From Alistipes sp. CAG:435 (GTDB taxonomy: Bacteria > Bacteroidota > Bacteroidia > Bacteroidales > UBA932): a DNA stretch of 64,000 bases. Of this stretch, positions 24,846 to 33,308 are shown piece by piece. The notes beneath the pieces were generated by a model. That model did not search any database. It saw only the letters and a program-made list of their open reading frames with translations, and had not been told where the DNA came from. The stretch is from positions 1 through 64,000 of the forward strand of contig FR893126.1 of assembly GCA_000433355.1 (NCBI GenBank). The letters are read 5' to 3'. Both the position numbers and the translations under genes were made by a program. The stretch's first letter is position 1. Each line of letters starts with the position of its first letter.

Positions 24846-24853
24846 TAAATTTG
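24846..24853 (+). promoter_or_regulatory. Candidate -7 element for dnaX
   Basis: TAAATTTG matches TAnnTTTG and would place the transcript start about 45 bases before the dnaX ATG. It is interleaved with the divergent element at 24826-24833. Confidence 0.5.
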
Positions 24854-24903
24854 CCTTACAAAACTTGGTGCGGACAACCACTCCCTAAGATTTGAACGCT
24901 GTT

Positions 24904-26853
24904 ATGTCTGAATACATCGTATCGGCAAGAAAATATCGTCCTGACTCGTTCGAGTCCCTTATCGGTCAGGACAACATAGCCCAGACCCTGAAGAACTCCA
25001 TCATCAGGGGGAAACTGGCGCACGCCTACCTGTTCTGCGGGCCGCGCGGAGTGGGGAAGACAACCACGGCCAGGATATTCGCAAAGGCCATCAATTGCTC
25101 CAATCCTTCGCCGGATATGGAGCCTTGCGGCGAGTGTGAGTCCTGCCGGTCCTTCCAGGAAGGGCGGTCCTATTGTATTCACGAATTGGACGCCGCGTCC
25201 AACAACGGTGTTGATGACATCAAGAACCTGATGGACCAGGTGCAGATTCCTCCGCAGGTGGGAAAGTACAGCGTTTACATCATAGACGAGGTCCACATGC
25301 TTTCTACCGCGGCTTTCAACGCGTTTCTCAAGACGTTGGAGGAGCCGCCGGCACACGCCATATTCATTCTTGCCACGACCGAGAAGCATAAGATTCTGCC
25401 GACGATCCTTTCGCGTTGCCAGACCTACGATTTCAACAGGATCTCGGTGCCGGACATCGTCAGCAACCTTAGGATGATAGCGGGGAAGGAGGGTGTGAAT
25501 ATTGATGATGAGTCCTTGCATGTGATAGCGCAGAAAGCCGACGGGGCTATGCGTGACGCGCTTACGATCTTTGACCAGACGGTGGCGTTCTGCGGGACCG
25601 ATGTGAAGTACGAGGAGGTTTTGAAGAACCTCAATGTGCTTGATTATGACTATAGTTTCAATCTCGTGGACGCTTTTCTGGCGGGGGACTACGGCTCCGC
25701 GTTGCTGAAGTTCGATGAGATTCTTTCCAAAGGGTTCAACGCATTGCATTTCTGCGCTGCTTTGAGTTCGCATTTCCGGGACTTGATGGTGACGAAGAAC
25801 GGCGGGCTTGAGGCTTTGCTGGAATTGCCGGATTCGCTGAAGAAGAGGTATGAGGAGCAGGCCTCCAGGTGTTCGCTGAAGTTTTTGTACGATGCGTTGA
25901 GTGTCACTTCCGCTTGCGAGGCTGGGTATAAACAGGCTGTGAATCCTCGGCTTCATATTGAGTTCGCCTTGATGAAGCTTAGTTTCCTGATAAAGGCTCC
26001 GGATGCTGGAACGGCCAAGGTTGCTGTGGGGACGGCATCCGCCGGCAGCGGTTCACCAGACTTCCGCGCTTCGCGCTCCATCCCGTCACCTGCGCCGCAG
26101 GTGACACCCGTTCACGGGGCCACGGGCGGCCACGGCCTGACTGAACCGCAGTCGGCGGACGCCGCACGGGAACCGGGAGCGGTCGGGGCGGTCGCTGAGC
26201 CTGTGGTTCGACAAAACTCACCAACCATCGAAGCGGCTTCGGATAGGCCTATTGAAAGTGCGGTCTCTTCGACAAGCTCGGTGACCGAAACCGCTGACTC
26301 GGCGACCGGAAATGATGTGGCTGTAGAGAATGTTGGTTCGCAGGCCATTGCTGAGGAGAATCCCGCCCCGAGGACGAGAAGGAAGCCGGTGAAGACCGGG
26401 GTGTCCTTGTCACTCAATTCGATGATCGAGGAGGAAGAGAACAAGAAAGTCGTCAAGGAGGCCGCACCGGTCGCTGACGTGATCCCGGATGACGATGCGG
26501 TGCTGGAGGCCTGGAAGACAATCCCGGCCGAGAACGCTTCAAGCCCGAGACTCGCCAACACCCTTCAGAACGCGGAGGTCGGCATCGAGACGAAGGACGG
26601 CTACAAGATGTTGACATTCAAGGTCAGCAACGCCGCACAGGAAAAATGGATCCGGGAGAACCGGCTCATGGTTCTGGAAGGAAATTTGCGGAAGAAGGTT
26701 GGATCTTCAAGAATCCGTCTTGAAGTGGGTGTGCTGCCGATTGAGGACAAAGGTGTACAGCCCTATACCGATCAGGAAAAGGCCACCGTCCTGATGGGAC
26801 AGAACGGGGAGGTGCAGAACCTGGTCAAGGATTTCGGCCTTGAGACAAGATAA
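24904..26853 (+). CDS. dnaX: DNA polymerase III subunit gamma/tau
   Basis: DnaX is the ATPase of the clamp loader. The 649-residue protein has the Walker A region CGPRGVGKTTTARIFAKA near residue 46, a zinc module (CSNPSPDMEPCGECESC), the Walker B region YIIDEVHMLS, sensor 1 ILATTEKHKI and domain III in the first 360 residues. About residues 365-520 form a low-complexity linker containing several copies of palindromic repeats, and the last 120 residues form a tau-like C-terminal domain. I use the ATG at 24904 (MSEYIVSARKYRP). A TTG four codons upstream is less likely. Confidence 0.95.
   Translation: MSEYIVSARKYRPDSFESLIGQDNIAQTLKNSIIRGKLAHAYLFCGPRGVGKTTTARIFAKAINCSNPSPDMEPCGECESCRSFQEGRSYCIHELDAASNNGVDDIKNLMDQVQIPPQVGKYSVYIIDEVHMLSTAAFNAFLKTLEEPPAHAIFILATTEKHKILPTILSRCQTYDFNRISVPDIVSNLRMIAGKEGVNIDDESLHVIAQKADGAMRDALTIFDQTVAFCGTDVKYEEVLKNLNVLDYDYSFNLVDAFLAGDYGSALLKFDEILSKGFNALHFCAALSSHFRDLMVTKNGGLEALLELPDSLKKRYEEQASRCSLKFLYDALSVTSACEAGYKQAVNPRLHIEFALMKLSFLIKAPDAGTAKVAVGTASAGSGSPDFRASRSIPSPAPQVTPVHGATGGHGLTEPQSADAAREPGAVGAVAEPVVRQNSPTIEAASDRPIESAVSSTSSVTETADSATGNDVAVENVGSQAIAEENPAPRTRRKPVKTGVSLSLNSMIEEEENKKVVKEAAPVADVIPDDDAVLEAWKTIPAENASSPRLANTLQNAEVGIETKDGYKMLTFKVSNAAQEKWIRENRLMVLEGNLRKKVGSSRIRLEVGVLPIEDKGVQPYTDQEKATVLMGQNGEVQNLVKDFGLETR
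26085..26287. repeat. Palindromic repeats inside the DnaX linker
   Basis: GTCACCTGCG (26085-26094) and its exact complement (26096-26105) form a 10-bp palindrome with a single-base centre. Copies of the dispersed repeat follow at 26190-26213 (GGTCGCTGAGCCTGTGG...) and, inverted, at 26267-26287 (CTTCGACAAGCTCGGTGACC). All are translated in frame within the unstructured linker. Confidence 0.65.
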
Positions 26854-26879
26854 TGATTGACAATTAGATTTGAGATAAG

Positions 26880-27698
26880 ATGAAACTTCATTGCGAGAAC
26901 CTCGTCAAGAAATATGGCATCAGAACTGTCGTGAAAGGCGTTTCGATGGAGATTAACCAGGGAGAGATTGTTGGCTTCCTCGGTCCTAACGGAGCAGGGA
27001 AGACCACCAGTTTCTATATGATCACCGGACAGATTGTCCCGAACGGAGGACGTGTGTTCCTTGATGATGAGGACATCACCGAGCTTCCTATGTACAAAAG
27101 AGCTCAGAAAGGAGTCGGCTATCTGCCGCAGGAGGCTTCCGTGTTCCGCAAGATGTCTGTGGAGGACAACATAATGTCCGTGATGGAGATGTCGGATATG
27201 TCCAAGGCGGAGAGGCAGGAGAGACTTGAGGATCTGATCAATGAGTTCAATCTCTCGAAGGTGCGCAAGAGCCTTGGAATCCAGTTGTCCGGAGGTGAGA
27301 GACGACGCTGCGAGATCGCCCGCGCCCTTGCCATCGACCCGAAGTTCATCCTGTTGGATGAACCGTTCGCCGGTGTGGATCCTATAGCCGTGGAGGACAT
27401 CCAGTTCATCATCGCGAAACTGAAGTACAAGGACATCGGTGTCATCATCACCGACCACAATGTGGGTGAGACTTTGGCGATCACGGACCGCGCCTACCTG
27501 CTTTACGAGGGCACAATCCTCCAGCAGGGCACTCCGGAAGCCCTCGCCGCCGACGAGGACGTCCGCACCAAATACCTCGGTTCCGGCTTCGTCCTGAAGA
27601 AGTCCGTCTCCGTAGAGCGCGCCAAAGCCGAACATGCTGCCCTTGAGGTCGCCCGAGCCGCCAAGGCAGCCTCAGCCGCTGACTCGGCTGAGGGGTAA
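26880..27698 (+). CDS. lptB: Lipopolysaccharide transport ATPase LptB
   Basis: LptB is the ATP-hydrolysing subunit of LptB2FG, which extracts lipopolysaccharide from the inner membrane. The 272-residue protein has Walker A GPNGAGKTTSF near residue 38, the Q-loop region GVGYLPQEASVFR typical of LptB, signature LSGGERRRCEIARALA, Walker B FILLDEPFAGVDP and the H-loop ITDHNVGETL. The C-terminus carries an extra Ala/Glu-rich tail of about 30 residues compared with the usual 240-residue protein. It starts 27 bp after dnaX and has no adjacent lptF, lptG or lptC. Confidence 0.94.
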   Translation: MKLHCENLVKKYGIRTVVKGVSMEINQGEIVGFLGPNGAGKTTSFYMITGQIVPNGGRVFLDDEDITELPMYKRAQKGVGYLPQEASVFRKMSVEDNIMSVMEMSDMSKAERQERLEDLINEFNLSKVRKSLGIQLSGGERRRCEIARALAIDPKFILLDEPFAGVDPIAVEDIQFIIAKLKYKDIGVIITDHNVGETLAITDRAYLLYEGTILQQGTPEALAADEDVRTKYLGSGFVLKKSVSVERAKAEHAALEVARAAKAASAADSAEG

Positions 27699-27711
27699 TA
27701 TTCATACGCTT

Positions 27712-27882
27712 TATCCCAACAGGCCTTCCTTGAAAGACCCTGAACACATCGTCCTTGAAGCGCTCCTTGTCGAACCAGGCAGCCTTCTTCGAGAGACGGT
27801 CAAGGTTTGAGAGGGGCTCCACCACCTTCCTCGCTATGGTACGCTTCGTCTCCTCGTCTGTGGAACGCATCATACTCCTCAA
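27712..27882 (-). pseudogene. Possible gene fragment of unknown family
   Basis: From an ATG at 27882 the minus strand encodes about 55 residues of plausible coding character (STDEETKRTIARKVVEPLSN, then KKAAWFDKERFKDDVF). The frame then runs on into antisense lptB without a proper end. It could be the 5' fragment of a lost gene. I do not recognise the family and codon character is the only support. Confidence 0.25.
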
Positions 27883-27980
27883 AGTCTATCTTGAATCTTC
27901 ACGTTATTAATTAAGGGCAAGGCCAGATTAAGTGTACGGTCAGAGGATCATAAACATGTGATAGTGCTCCAGTTGAGGGC

Positions 27981-28028
27981 AAAAACACCTACGACGGCAG
28001 CATTATAAGGAGAAAATGCTGCCGTCGT
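27981..28028 (-). terminator. Terminator of the 28082 MFS gene
   Basis: ACGACGGCAGCATT (27991-28004) and its exact complement (28015-28028) form a 14-bp stem with a 10-base loop. On the minus strand it is followed by AGGTGTTTTTG. Confidence 0.7.
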
Positions 28029-28081
28029 GAGATGTGAAGGCCTCGTGTATACCGTCAAAGGCCGTCCTCATTGATTGGTTA

Positions 28082-29482
28082 TTATTTCTCCGTCTCGGTG
28101 ATTTCGGCCATGACCTTTTCGGCTTTGGCGTAACCATCAGCGGGGGCCTTCCACATAAAGGCCACAACGGCGGCTCCCACGAGGCCTATGATCACGGAGA
28201 CGAGGAATACGGAGTCCCAGCCGAAATGCTCGGCGAGGTAGCCGAATGTCACACCGGAGATGGCTGTGCTGGCGTACCCGAATATTCCCAAGATGCCGTT
28301 TGCGGTGGCGCAGGCGTGCTTGGTGGCCTGCTGGGAGGCGGAGGTGCCGAGAAGAGCCTGCGGACCGTAGATGAAGAAGCTGGAAAGGCAGATGAATATG
28401 GCGGAGAGCCACGGCATTCCGGCAGGGGACTTCCAGAACAGGAAGAACGACAGGGTGGCGCCGACCGTGCAGATGAAGCAGGTCCTGTGCGCGCGGCTCT
28501 TCATGAACTTGTCCGTGAACCATCCGGCCAGCAGCATTCCGGCGATGCCTCCGACCAGCTCGGACGCGGCCACGACAGTGCCTGCGGTGGAGATCTCCAT
28601 GCCCTTGTACTGTGTCAGGAAGGTCGCGCCCCAGTCAAGGATCGTGAAACGGACCACATATATGCAGAAGTTGGACACTGCAAGGATCCAGATCAGAGGG
28701 TTGGCGAACACCATACGGTTGACGAAAGACTTGAATGACTTTCCGGACATATTGTCGGCCAATGAAGCGTCGGAGGTTTTATCTTCAGATTTCTCGTCCT
28801 TGTCCATGTCCTCGATTTCAGGAAGTCCTACGGACGATGGCGTATCCTTCAATGTGAAGAACAACGCGACGGCGCCCACGAGGGCGATGGCGGCGGGAAC
28901 AGCGAAGCAAAGCTGCCATGCGCTGTAGCCGTAGTGCTTCAGGAGGAATCCGCAGATCACGCTGATGAGTCCGGCTCCGATGGAGTGGGAAGCGTTCCAG
29001 ATGGACTGCTTGGTGGCAAGCTCGGAAGGCCTGATCCAGTGGCACATGAGACTGATGCACGGTGGCACTCCCATGCCCTGGAAATAGCCGTTGAGAACCC
29101 ATAATGCACCTATGATATAGACCAGCGTCATCGTGGCCTTGCCCTCGGTGTCCAGCACATTCATGAACGAGTTCATGGACGGGCTGAAGCATATGACAAG
29201 ATTGGTCACGGCTGACAACACGAGGCCGAGGGACATGAGCTTCCTGCGGCTGAACCTGTCGGCCAGAAAACCGTTGACGAAGCGGGATATTCCATAGATG
29301 ATGCCATTCAGGGTCAGGAATATACCCAACTGGACCTTGGATATTCCCAATTCCGCCTCAAGCGCCGGCATGACCACGCTGAAATGCTTCCTGACAAAGT
29401 AATATAGCGCATACCCTATCATCAATGTGATCAGAGTGCGCCACTGCCAGTAGTTATACTTCTTTTCTGTCTGCTTGTCCAT
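28082..29482 (-). CDS. MFS transporter, organophosphate:phosphate antiporter type (GlpT/UhpT-like)
   Basis: A 466-residue, 12-helix inner-membrane transporter of the major facilitator superfamily. The N-terminal pattern WRTLITLMIGYALYYFVRKH and the stretch LADRFSRRKLM with GYFQGMGVPPC resemble the GlpT/UhpT/UhpC family, which exchanges phosphorylated sugars or glycerol phosphate for phosphate. A charged cytoplasmic loop (DMDKDEKSEDKTSD) lies between helices 6 and 7. The substrate is not known. A second family member is transcribed divergently at 29665, and the two promoters share a 180-bp gap. Confidence 0.88.
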   Translation of the reverse strand: MDKQTEKKYNYWQWRTLITLMIGYALYYFVRKHFSVVMPALEAELGISKVQLGIFLTLNGIIYGISRFVNGFLADRFSRRKLMSLGLVLSAVTNLVICFSPSMNSFMNVLDTEGKATMTLVYIIGALWVLNGYFQGMGVPPCISLMCHWIRPSELATKQSIWNASHSIGAGLISVICGFLLKHYGYSAWQLCFAVPAAIALVGAVALFFTLKDTPSSVGLPEIEDMDKDEKSEDKTSDASLADNMSGKSFKSFVNRMVFANPLIWILAVSNFCIYVVRFTILDWGATFLTQYKGMEISTAGTVVAASELVGGIAGMLLAGWFTDKFMKSRAHRTCFICTVGATLSFFLFWKSPAGMPWLSAIFICLSSFFIYGPQALLGTSASQQATKHACATANGILGIFGYASTAISGVTFGYLAEHFGWDSVFLVSVIIGLVGAAVVAFMWKAPADGYAKAEKVMAEITETEK

Positions 29483-29576
29483 AATATTCGTTCATTAATA
29501 TGTGATCCCTGTCCGGCACGCGTCACTGTTGCCTGGGGGCTGGAGAAGGCGGCGCCGGTGTTGTGCGATATGGCGG

Positions 29577-29606
29577 CAAATGTAGGGATTTTTCGGAGAT
29601 ATTCAA
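29577..29606 (-). promoter_or_regulatory. Promoter of the 28082-29482 MFS gene
   Basis: On the minus strand TTG (29604-29606), 19 bases, then TACATTTG (29577-29584) is an exact match to the Bacteroidetes consensus. The leader would be about 85 bases. Confidence 0.65.
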
Positions 29607-29624
29607 TAATTGGCCGAAAAAGGC

Positions 29625-29632
29625 TATCTTTG
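29625..29632 (+). promoter_or_regulatory. Candidate -7 element of the 29665 MFS gene
   Basis: TATCTTTG matches TAnnTTTG and predicts a transcript start about 25 bases before the ATG. The element lies back to back with the divergent promoter at 29577-29606. Confidence 0.55.
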
Positions 29633-29664
29633 TCGGAATTTCGTAATAGGCGGGATTCCGTAAA

Positions 29665-31131
29665 ATGATGACACAAGAACAAAAAAAACGTTTCCAGTAT
29701 TGGCAGTGGCGCACAATCATCGGAACGATGATCGGCTACTCTATTTTCTATCTTGTACGTAAGAACTTTTCTTTCGCCATTCCTGGTCTGACCGCTGAAT
29801 ATGGCATCACCAAGGCCACGTTCGGAGCTATCCTCGCCATCGCAAGTTTCATGTATGGCGTGTCCAAGTTGATAAACGGCTTTCTGGCCGACCGTCTCAA
29901 CGGCCGCTGGCATCTTGTCACCGGATTGTCCGTCAGCGCGTTCGTGAACATCCTGTTCGGAGCGGGCGCGATGATCTGCGCCTACTTTGTCGGGGCGGAC
30001 TACGGGCCGAAGTTTGTCAATTACCTTGTCATCCTGTTCGCTGTGCTTTACGTTGTCAACAATGTGTTCCAAGGATGCGGATTCCCTCCTTGCAACCGTC
30101 TGATAACCCACTGGGTACCACCTCACGAGCTCGCTACCAAGATGTCCATCTGGAACACCTCGCATTCTGTCGGAGCTTTCCTCGTCGCCGTGCTTTGCGG
30201 CTACATCATGGGGCACACCGGAGTGGACATGAGCGCTGACGCTGAGGTCCGCGCACGTGTCGCCGAGAACACGGCGAACATCACCGCGTCGATGGATCCG
30301 GCCGCGGCCCAGGCCTATGTCGATTCCGCTCTGCAGCACATCGGGTCCTGGCAGTGGGCCTTCTGGATTCCGGCCGCTATCGCTGTACTCGGTGTGATCT
30401 TCATCATCGTGACCTTGAGGGATACTCCTAAGTCGGTGGGGCTTCCTGAGCTTGAGGGCACGAAGGTGGCGGACAAACATGATGAGGCAGAGAAGAAAGA
30501 GTTCAGGCAGTTCATCATCAACAAAGTCATCAAAAACCCTATCGTGTGGATTCTGACGCTGGCTGACTTCTTTGTGTACATCGTGCGTATGGCTGTGCTT
30601 GACTGGGGACCATCCTTCCTTCAGGAAAGCCGTGGACTGTCTCCGGCGCTTTCAGCATGGACGGTCGCCATATTTGAGGCCTTCGGCGTTGTCGGAATGC
30701 TTGTGGCCGGAGTGGTCTCCGACAAGTTGTTCCACAGCAAGGCACAGAGAACCTGCGCGTTGTGTATGGTTGGCGTTATGGCGTTCCTCATCGTGTTCTG
30801 CCTTCTCCCGGCATCCACAAACCCTGTTGTCCTTATGCTGGTGCTTGCCTGCATCGGTTTCTTCCTCTATGGCCCTCAGGCTCTCATCGGTGTCGTGGCG
30901 TCCAATCAGGTGACCCGTCGTGGAGCTTCCTCAGCCAACGGAATCATCGGTTTCGTGACTTATCTCAGCCCTATCATCTCCGGATTCGTGTTCGGCCACA
31001 TCGCCGACAACCCTAAGTTCGGTTGGGAAGGGGTGTTCAAGATCATGATATTTGTCGCCGCTCTCGGTCTTGTCACCTTGCTGACACTCTGGAACAAGAA
31101 GACTGACGGCTACGCTGAAAACCAGGAGTAA
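29665..31131 (+). CDS. MFS transporter, organophosphate:phosphate antiporter type (GlpT/UhpT-like)
   Basis: This 488-residue paralog of the divergent MFS gene shares the opening pattern FQYWQWRTIIGTMIGYSIFY, the loop LADRLNGRW and the motif VFQGCGFPPCNRL. It is longer by an extra stretch of about 40 residues between helices 5 and 6 (around GVDMSADAEVRARVAENTAN). Twelve transmembrane helices are expected. Substrate is probably a phosphorylated compound by family. The start is one of two ATGs 3 bases apart (29665 or 29668). A strong terminator follows at 31154-31204. Confidence 0.88.
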   Translation: MMTQEQKKRFQYWQWRTIIGTMIGYSIFYLVRKNFSFAIPGLTAEYGITKATFGAILAIASFMYGVSKLINGFLADRLNGRWHLVTGLSVSAFVNILFGAGAMICAYFVGADYGPKFVNYLVILFAVLYVVNNVFQGCGFPPCNRLITHWVPPHELATKMSIWNTSHSVGAFLVAVLCGYIMGHTGVDMSADAEVRARVAENTANITASMDPAAAQAYVDSALQHIGSWQWAFWIPAAIAVLGVIFIIVTLRDTPKSVGLPELEGTKVADKHDEAEKKEFRQFIINKVIKNPIVWILTLADFFVYIVRMAVLDWGPSFLQESRGLSPALSAWTVAIFEAFGVVGMLVAGVVSDKLFHSKAQRTCALCMVGVMAFLIVFCLLPASTNPVVLMLVLACIGFFLYGPQALIGVVASNQVTRRGASSANGIIGFVTYLSPIISGFVFGHIADNPKFGWEGVFKIMIFVAALGLVTLLTLWNKKTDGYAENQE

Positions 31132-31153
31132 GAGGTTACTTCTGAATATTCAT

Positions 31154-31204
31154 AAAAAAAACTACCGCCGCGAAGTTGTGATCCTTCACGGCGGGGGTTT
31201 TTTT
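31154..31204. terminator. Bidirectional intrinsic terminator
   Basis: CCGCCGCGAAG (31165-31175) pairs with CTTCACGGCGG (31184-31194) with one mismatch. Seven Ts follow, and a run of As precedes the stem, so it can act in both directions, ending the MFS gene and the convergent FAD oxidoreductase gene. Confidence 0.8.
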
Positions 31205-31281
31205 CAATGAATATCTCCCTATTTCGCGTCGAACGCGGTTTTTATATTCAATGAATATCTCCCTATTTCGCGTCGAACGCG
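31203..31281. repeat. Tandem 44-bp duplication of the FAD oxidoreductase 3' end
   Basis: A 35-bp stretch starting TTCAATGAATATCTCCCTAT and ending GTCGAACGCG occurs at 31203-31237 and again at 31247-31281, period 44. The second copy contains the stop codon and last codons of the FAD oxidoreductase gene. The first copy lies just outside the gene, next to the terminator. Confidence 0.85.
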
Positions 31282-33131
31282 AAGATGTGCGCCTGTTCGG
31301 CTCCCCATGTGGATGTCACCACGAGACGCAGTTCCTTGGCCTTGACAGGCTCGTCGAATTTGATGTGCCTGAGGCGGAGGTAGTTGTCGGTGTCCTCGTA
31401 GAGGGTTATCCACTCGTTCTTCACCTTGGCTTCGACCTTGAAACCTTTCGCCATCATCTTAGGCATCTCCACGCGCTCTGTGGTGGCTTCAAGCTTGCGC
31501 ATCCTCTTGCTCCTGTACTTGAAGTCGGAGTCGAAGATGATGCGGACACCGGTCAGTTCCACAGGCTTTTTCCAGCTGTAAACGATGCTCTCGTCGCCCG
31601 GGGCCACCCACACGCCGTTGTCCTCTCCGTCCCATTTGCGGTCGATTCCGTTGCGAAGAGGCAGGTTCGAGTCGGCTGTGGTTGCGGACATCGTGAGCTC
31701 TGATGGCTTTCTCCACCTGTAAGGCAGCATGCTGTCATCGTCCTCAAGCATGTCCTGAAGCTCGGCGATGTGATCCTTGCGGACTCCGGCCGGGGTTGTG
31801 CCGTATTTGATCGCGAGTGCGGCTCCGGTTCCGGCAGCCTGTCCGAGAAGGGCGCAGGTGGACATCACTCTGGTTGAGGACAGTCCCATGTGTGTGGCGG
31901 AGATGTCACGTCCGGCGAACATCAGGTTCGGCACGTTGACTGAATAGAGGCAGTCGAACGGGATACCGAAACGTTCCGGAGTCGTGTGCTCGACCGAGAA
32001 TATTCCTTTTCTGTGGAAAGCGTCCGGATGGTGGTTGTCCAATGTCCATCCTCCGTAGGCGATAACGTCCGGGAAATGTCCTCCGGACATCACGTCGTTC
32101 TGGGTCAGGATGTGAGGGCCGATGTAGCGGGTGGACTCACGCTTGCCCGGAAGCGAGCCGATCCAGTCGAGGTCGTAGTTCTTGCAACGGCCGTCAGGGT
32201 TGTTTTTCATGTATTCCCAGACACCGTAGGCGATGCGCTTGAGCTCGTACTGGATGTCGTTGGCGTCGAAGATCGTGTTCAGGTTGCCGCCGAACTCGAT
32301 CCACCAGAAGTTGTTGTCTTTCGGGTAAGGCTTCTTGTAGTTGAACTTCACTCCCGGGATTGTGGACTTAGGCTTGTCGTAGTTGAAGTCATCGTCCGTG
32401 AAATGGTAGGCCCATTCGGGAGCGGTGAACGGATGATCCTCGTCTGTCTTGCGGAGCTGGAGCAGGATGGAGTTGCCCATTGTCTTCGCGTCCCCGCCCT
32501 CGTCAAGGAAGGTCTCGTCAAACTCGCTTGGCAGCTCGCGTCCGTGGCGGTATTTCGCTCCGGAGAGACGTAATATTCCATCACCGGTGCAGTCGGCGAA
32601 GATTGTACCTTTTATAAGGTATCTGGTGTAGGCGTTGATGTTCCATGCCTTCACGGCGGCGATCCTGTCACCGTCCATCACGACATCCTCGACTGACGTG
32701 TTGAGGAGAAGCTTGATGTTCGGCTCCATCACCACTGTGGAGTAGATGGCGTCATCCCAAAGGGTGTAGCGGAGGAGCGGGTTGAAGCGGAAGTTCCTCA
32801 TCTGCATTTCCTCAAGCAGACCGGCCTCGGCGTTCTGGTCGCCCTTGGCTCCGACTATTCCCATCCTGACTTCGCTGGAGGCGTTTCCGCCGAGAACAGG
32901 CCTGTCCTGCACGAGAATCACGGTCGCTCCGTGCCTTGCCGCGGACACGGCGGCGCACACTCCGGACAGTCCGCCGCCGGCGACAACGATGTCCGCGCTC
33001 AATTCCACATCCTTGATTGTCTTTGCGTTCTGCTCTGTCAGCATTCCCTGGGCATAAGCCGTCGTAGAGGTCAACGGCATCAAAACCGCCGCTAACGCTC
33101 CGGCAATAATAGAGAATGATTTTCTTGTCAT
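31263..33131 (-). CDS. Secreted FAD-dependent oxidoreductase
   Basis: A 622-residue protein of the FAD_oxidored (Pfam PF12831-like) type. A signal peptide (MTRKSFSIIAGALAAVLMPL, cleavage near AYAQ) directs it to the periplasm. The dinucleotide-binding motif VVAGGGLSGVCAAVSAARHG is near residue 50, followed by RPVLGGNASSEVRMG. FADCTGDG and FAGRDISATHMG complete the FAD domain. The last 130 residues, from about SELTMSATTADS, look like an appended galactose-binding-like beta domain. Relatives sit in carbohydrate-use loci; the substrate is unknown. Confidence 0.88.
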   Translation of the reverse strand: MTRKSFSIIAGALAAVLMPLTSTTAYAQGMLTEQNAKTIKDVELSADIVVAGGGLSGVCAAVSAARHGATVILVQDRPVLGGNASSEVRMGIVGAKGDQNAEAGLLEEMQMRNFRFNPLLRYTLWDDAIYSTVVMEPNIKLLLNTSVEDVVMDGDRIAAVKAWNINAYTRYLIKGTIFADCTGDGILRLSGAKYRHGRELPSEFDETFLDEGGDAKTMGNSILLQLRKTDEDHPFTAPEWAYHFTDDDFNYDKPKSTIPGVKFNYKKPYPKDNNFWWIEFGGNLNTIFDANDIQYELKRIAYGVWEYMKNNPDGRCKNYDLDWIGSLPGKRESTRYIGPHILTQNDVMSGGHFPDVIAYGGWTLDNHHPDAFHRKGIFSVEHTTPERFGIPFDCLYSVNVPNLMFAGRDISATHMGLSSTRVMSTCALLGQAAGTGAALAIKYGTTPAGVRKDHIAELQDMLEDDDSMLPYRWRKPSELTMSATTADSNLPLRNGIDRKWDGEDNGVWVAPGDESIVYSWKKPVELTGVRIIFDSDFKYRSKRMRKLEATTERVEMPKMMAKGFKVEAKVKNEWITLYEDTDNYLRLRHIKFDEPVKAKELRLVVTSTWGAEQAHIFAFDAK

Positions 33132-33154
33132 TTTTCGTCAGTGTTATTTTCCCT

Positions 33155-33185
33155 CAAAATTAGCCAAAATATCGCTATGAGACAA
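33155..33185 (-). promoter_or_regulatory. Promoter of the FAD oxidoreductase gene
   Basis: On the minus strand TTG (33183-33185), 20 bases, then TAATTTTG (33155-33162) is a full consensus match. The leader is about 17 bases. Confidence 0.65.
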
Positions 33186-33203
33186 TTATTCCGCCATTTT
33201 TCG

Positions 33204-33211
33204 TAACTTTG
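33204..33211 (+). promoter_or_regulatory. Candidate -7 element of mtlD
   Basis: TAACTTTG, followed by C, matches TAnnTTTG. The implied leader to the mtlD ATG at 33309 is about 90 bases, long enough for control at the RNA level. I see no clear TTG at the right distance. Confidence 0.5.
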
Positions 33212-33308
33212 CATGATGACCGGCCAATGTCGGTGAATTAACTACAGTAACGTGCCGACGCATTTTGCCTGATGCTGAATACGCCGGCGGATAAAGTCAA
33301 GAAATACA

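Larger units (their letters stand above)
27699..28081. other. Gap between lptB and the MFS gene
   Basis: This 383-bp gap contains a strong terminator hairpin (27981-28028) and, on the minus strand at 27712-27882, a stretch that reads like the start of a protein. It has no other recognisable gene. Confidence 0.5.

Noticed and set aside
24856..25956. 366-codon minus-strand frame opposite dnaX
   Set aside because: Antisense to the conserved ATPase domain of dnaX; composition is that of a complement strand.
29431..30480. 349-codon minus-strand frame opposite the 29665 transporter gene
   Set aside because: It crosses both divergent promoters and is antisense to a clear membrane transporter.
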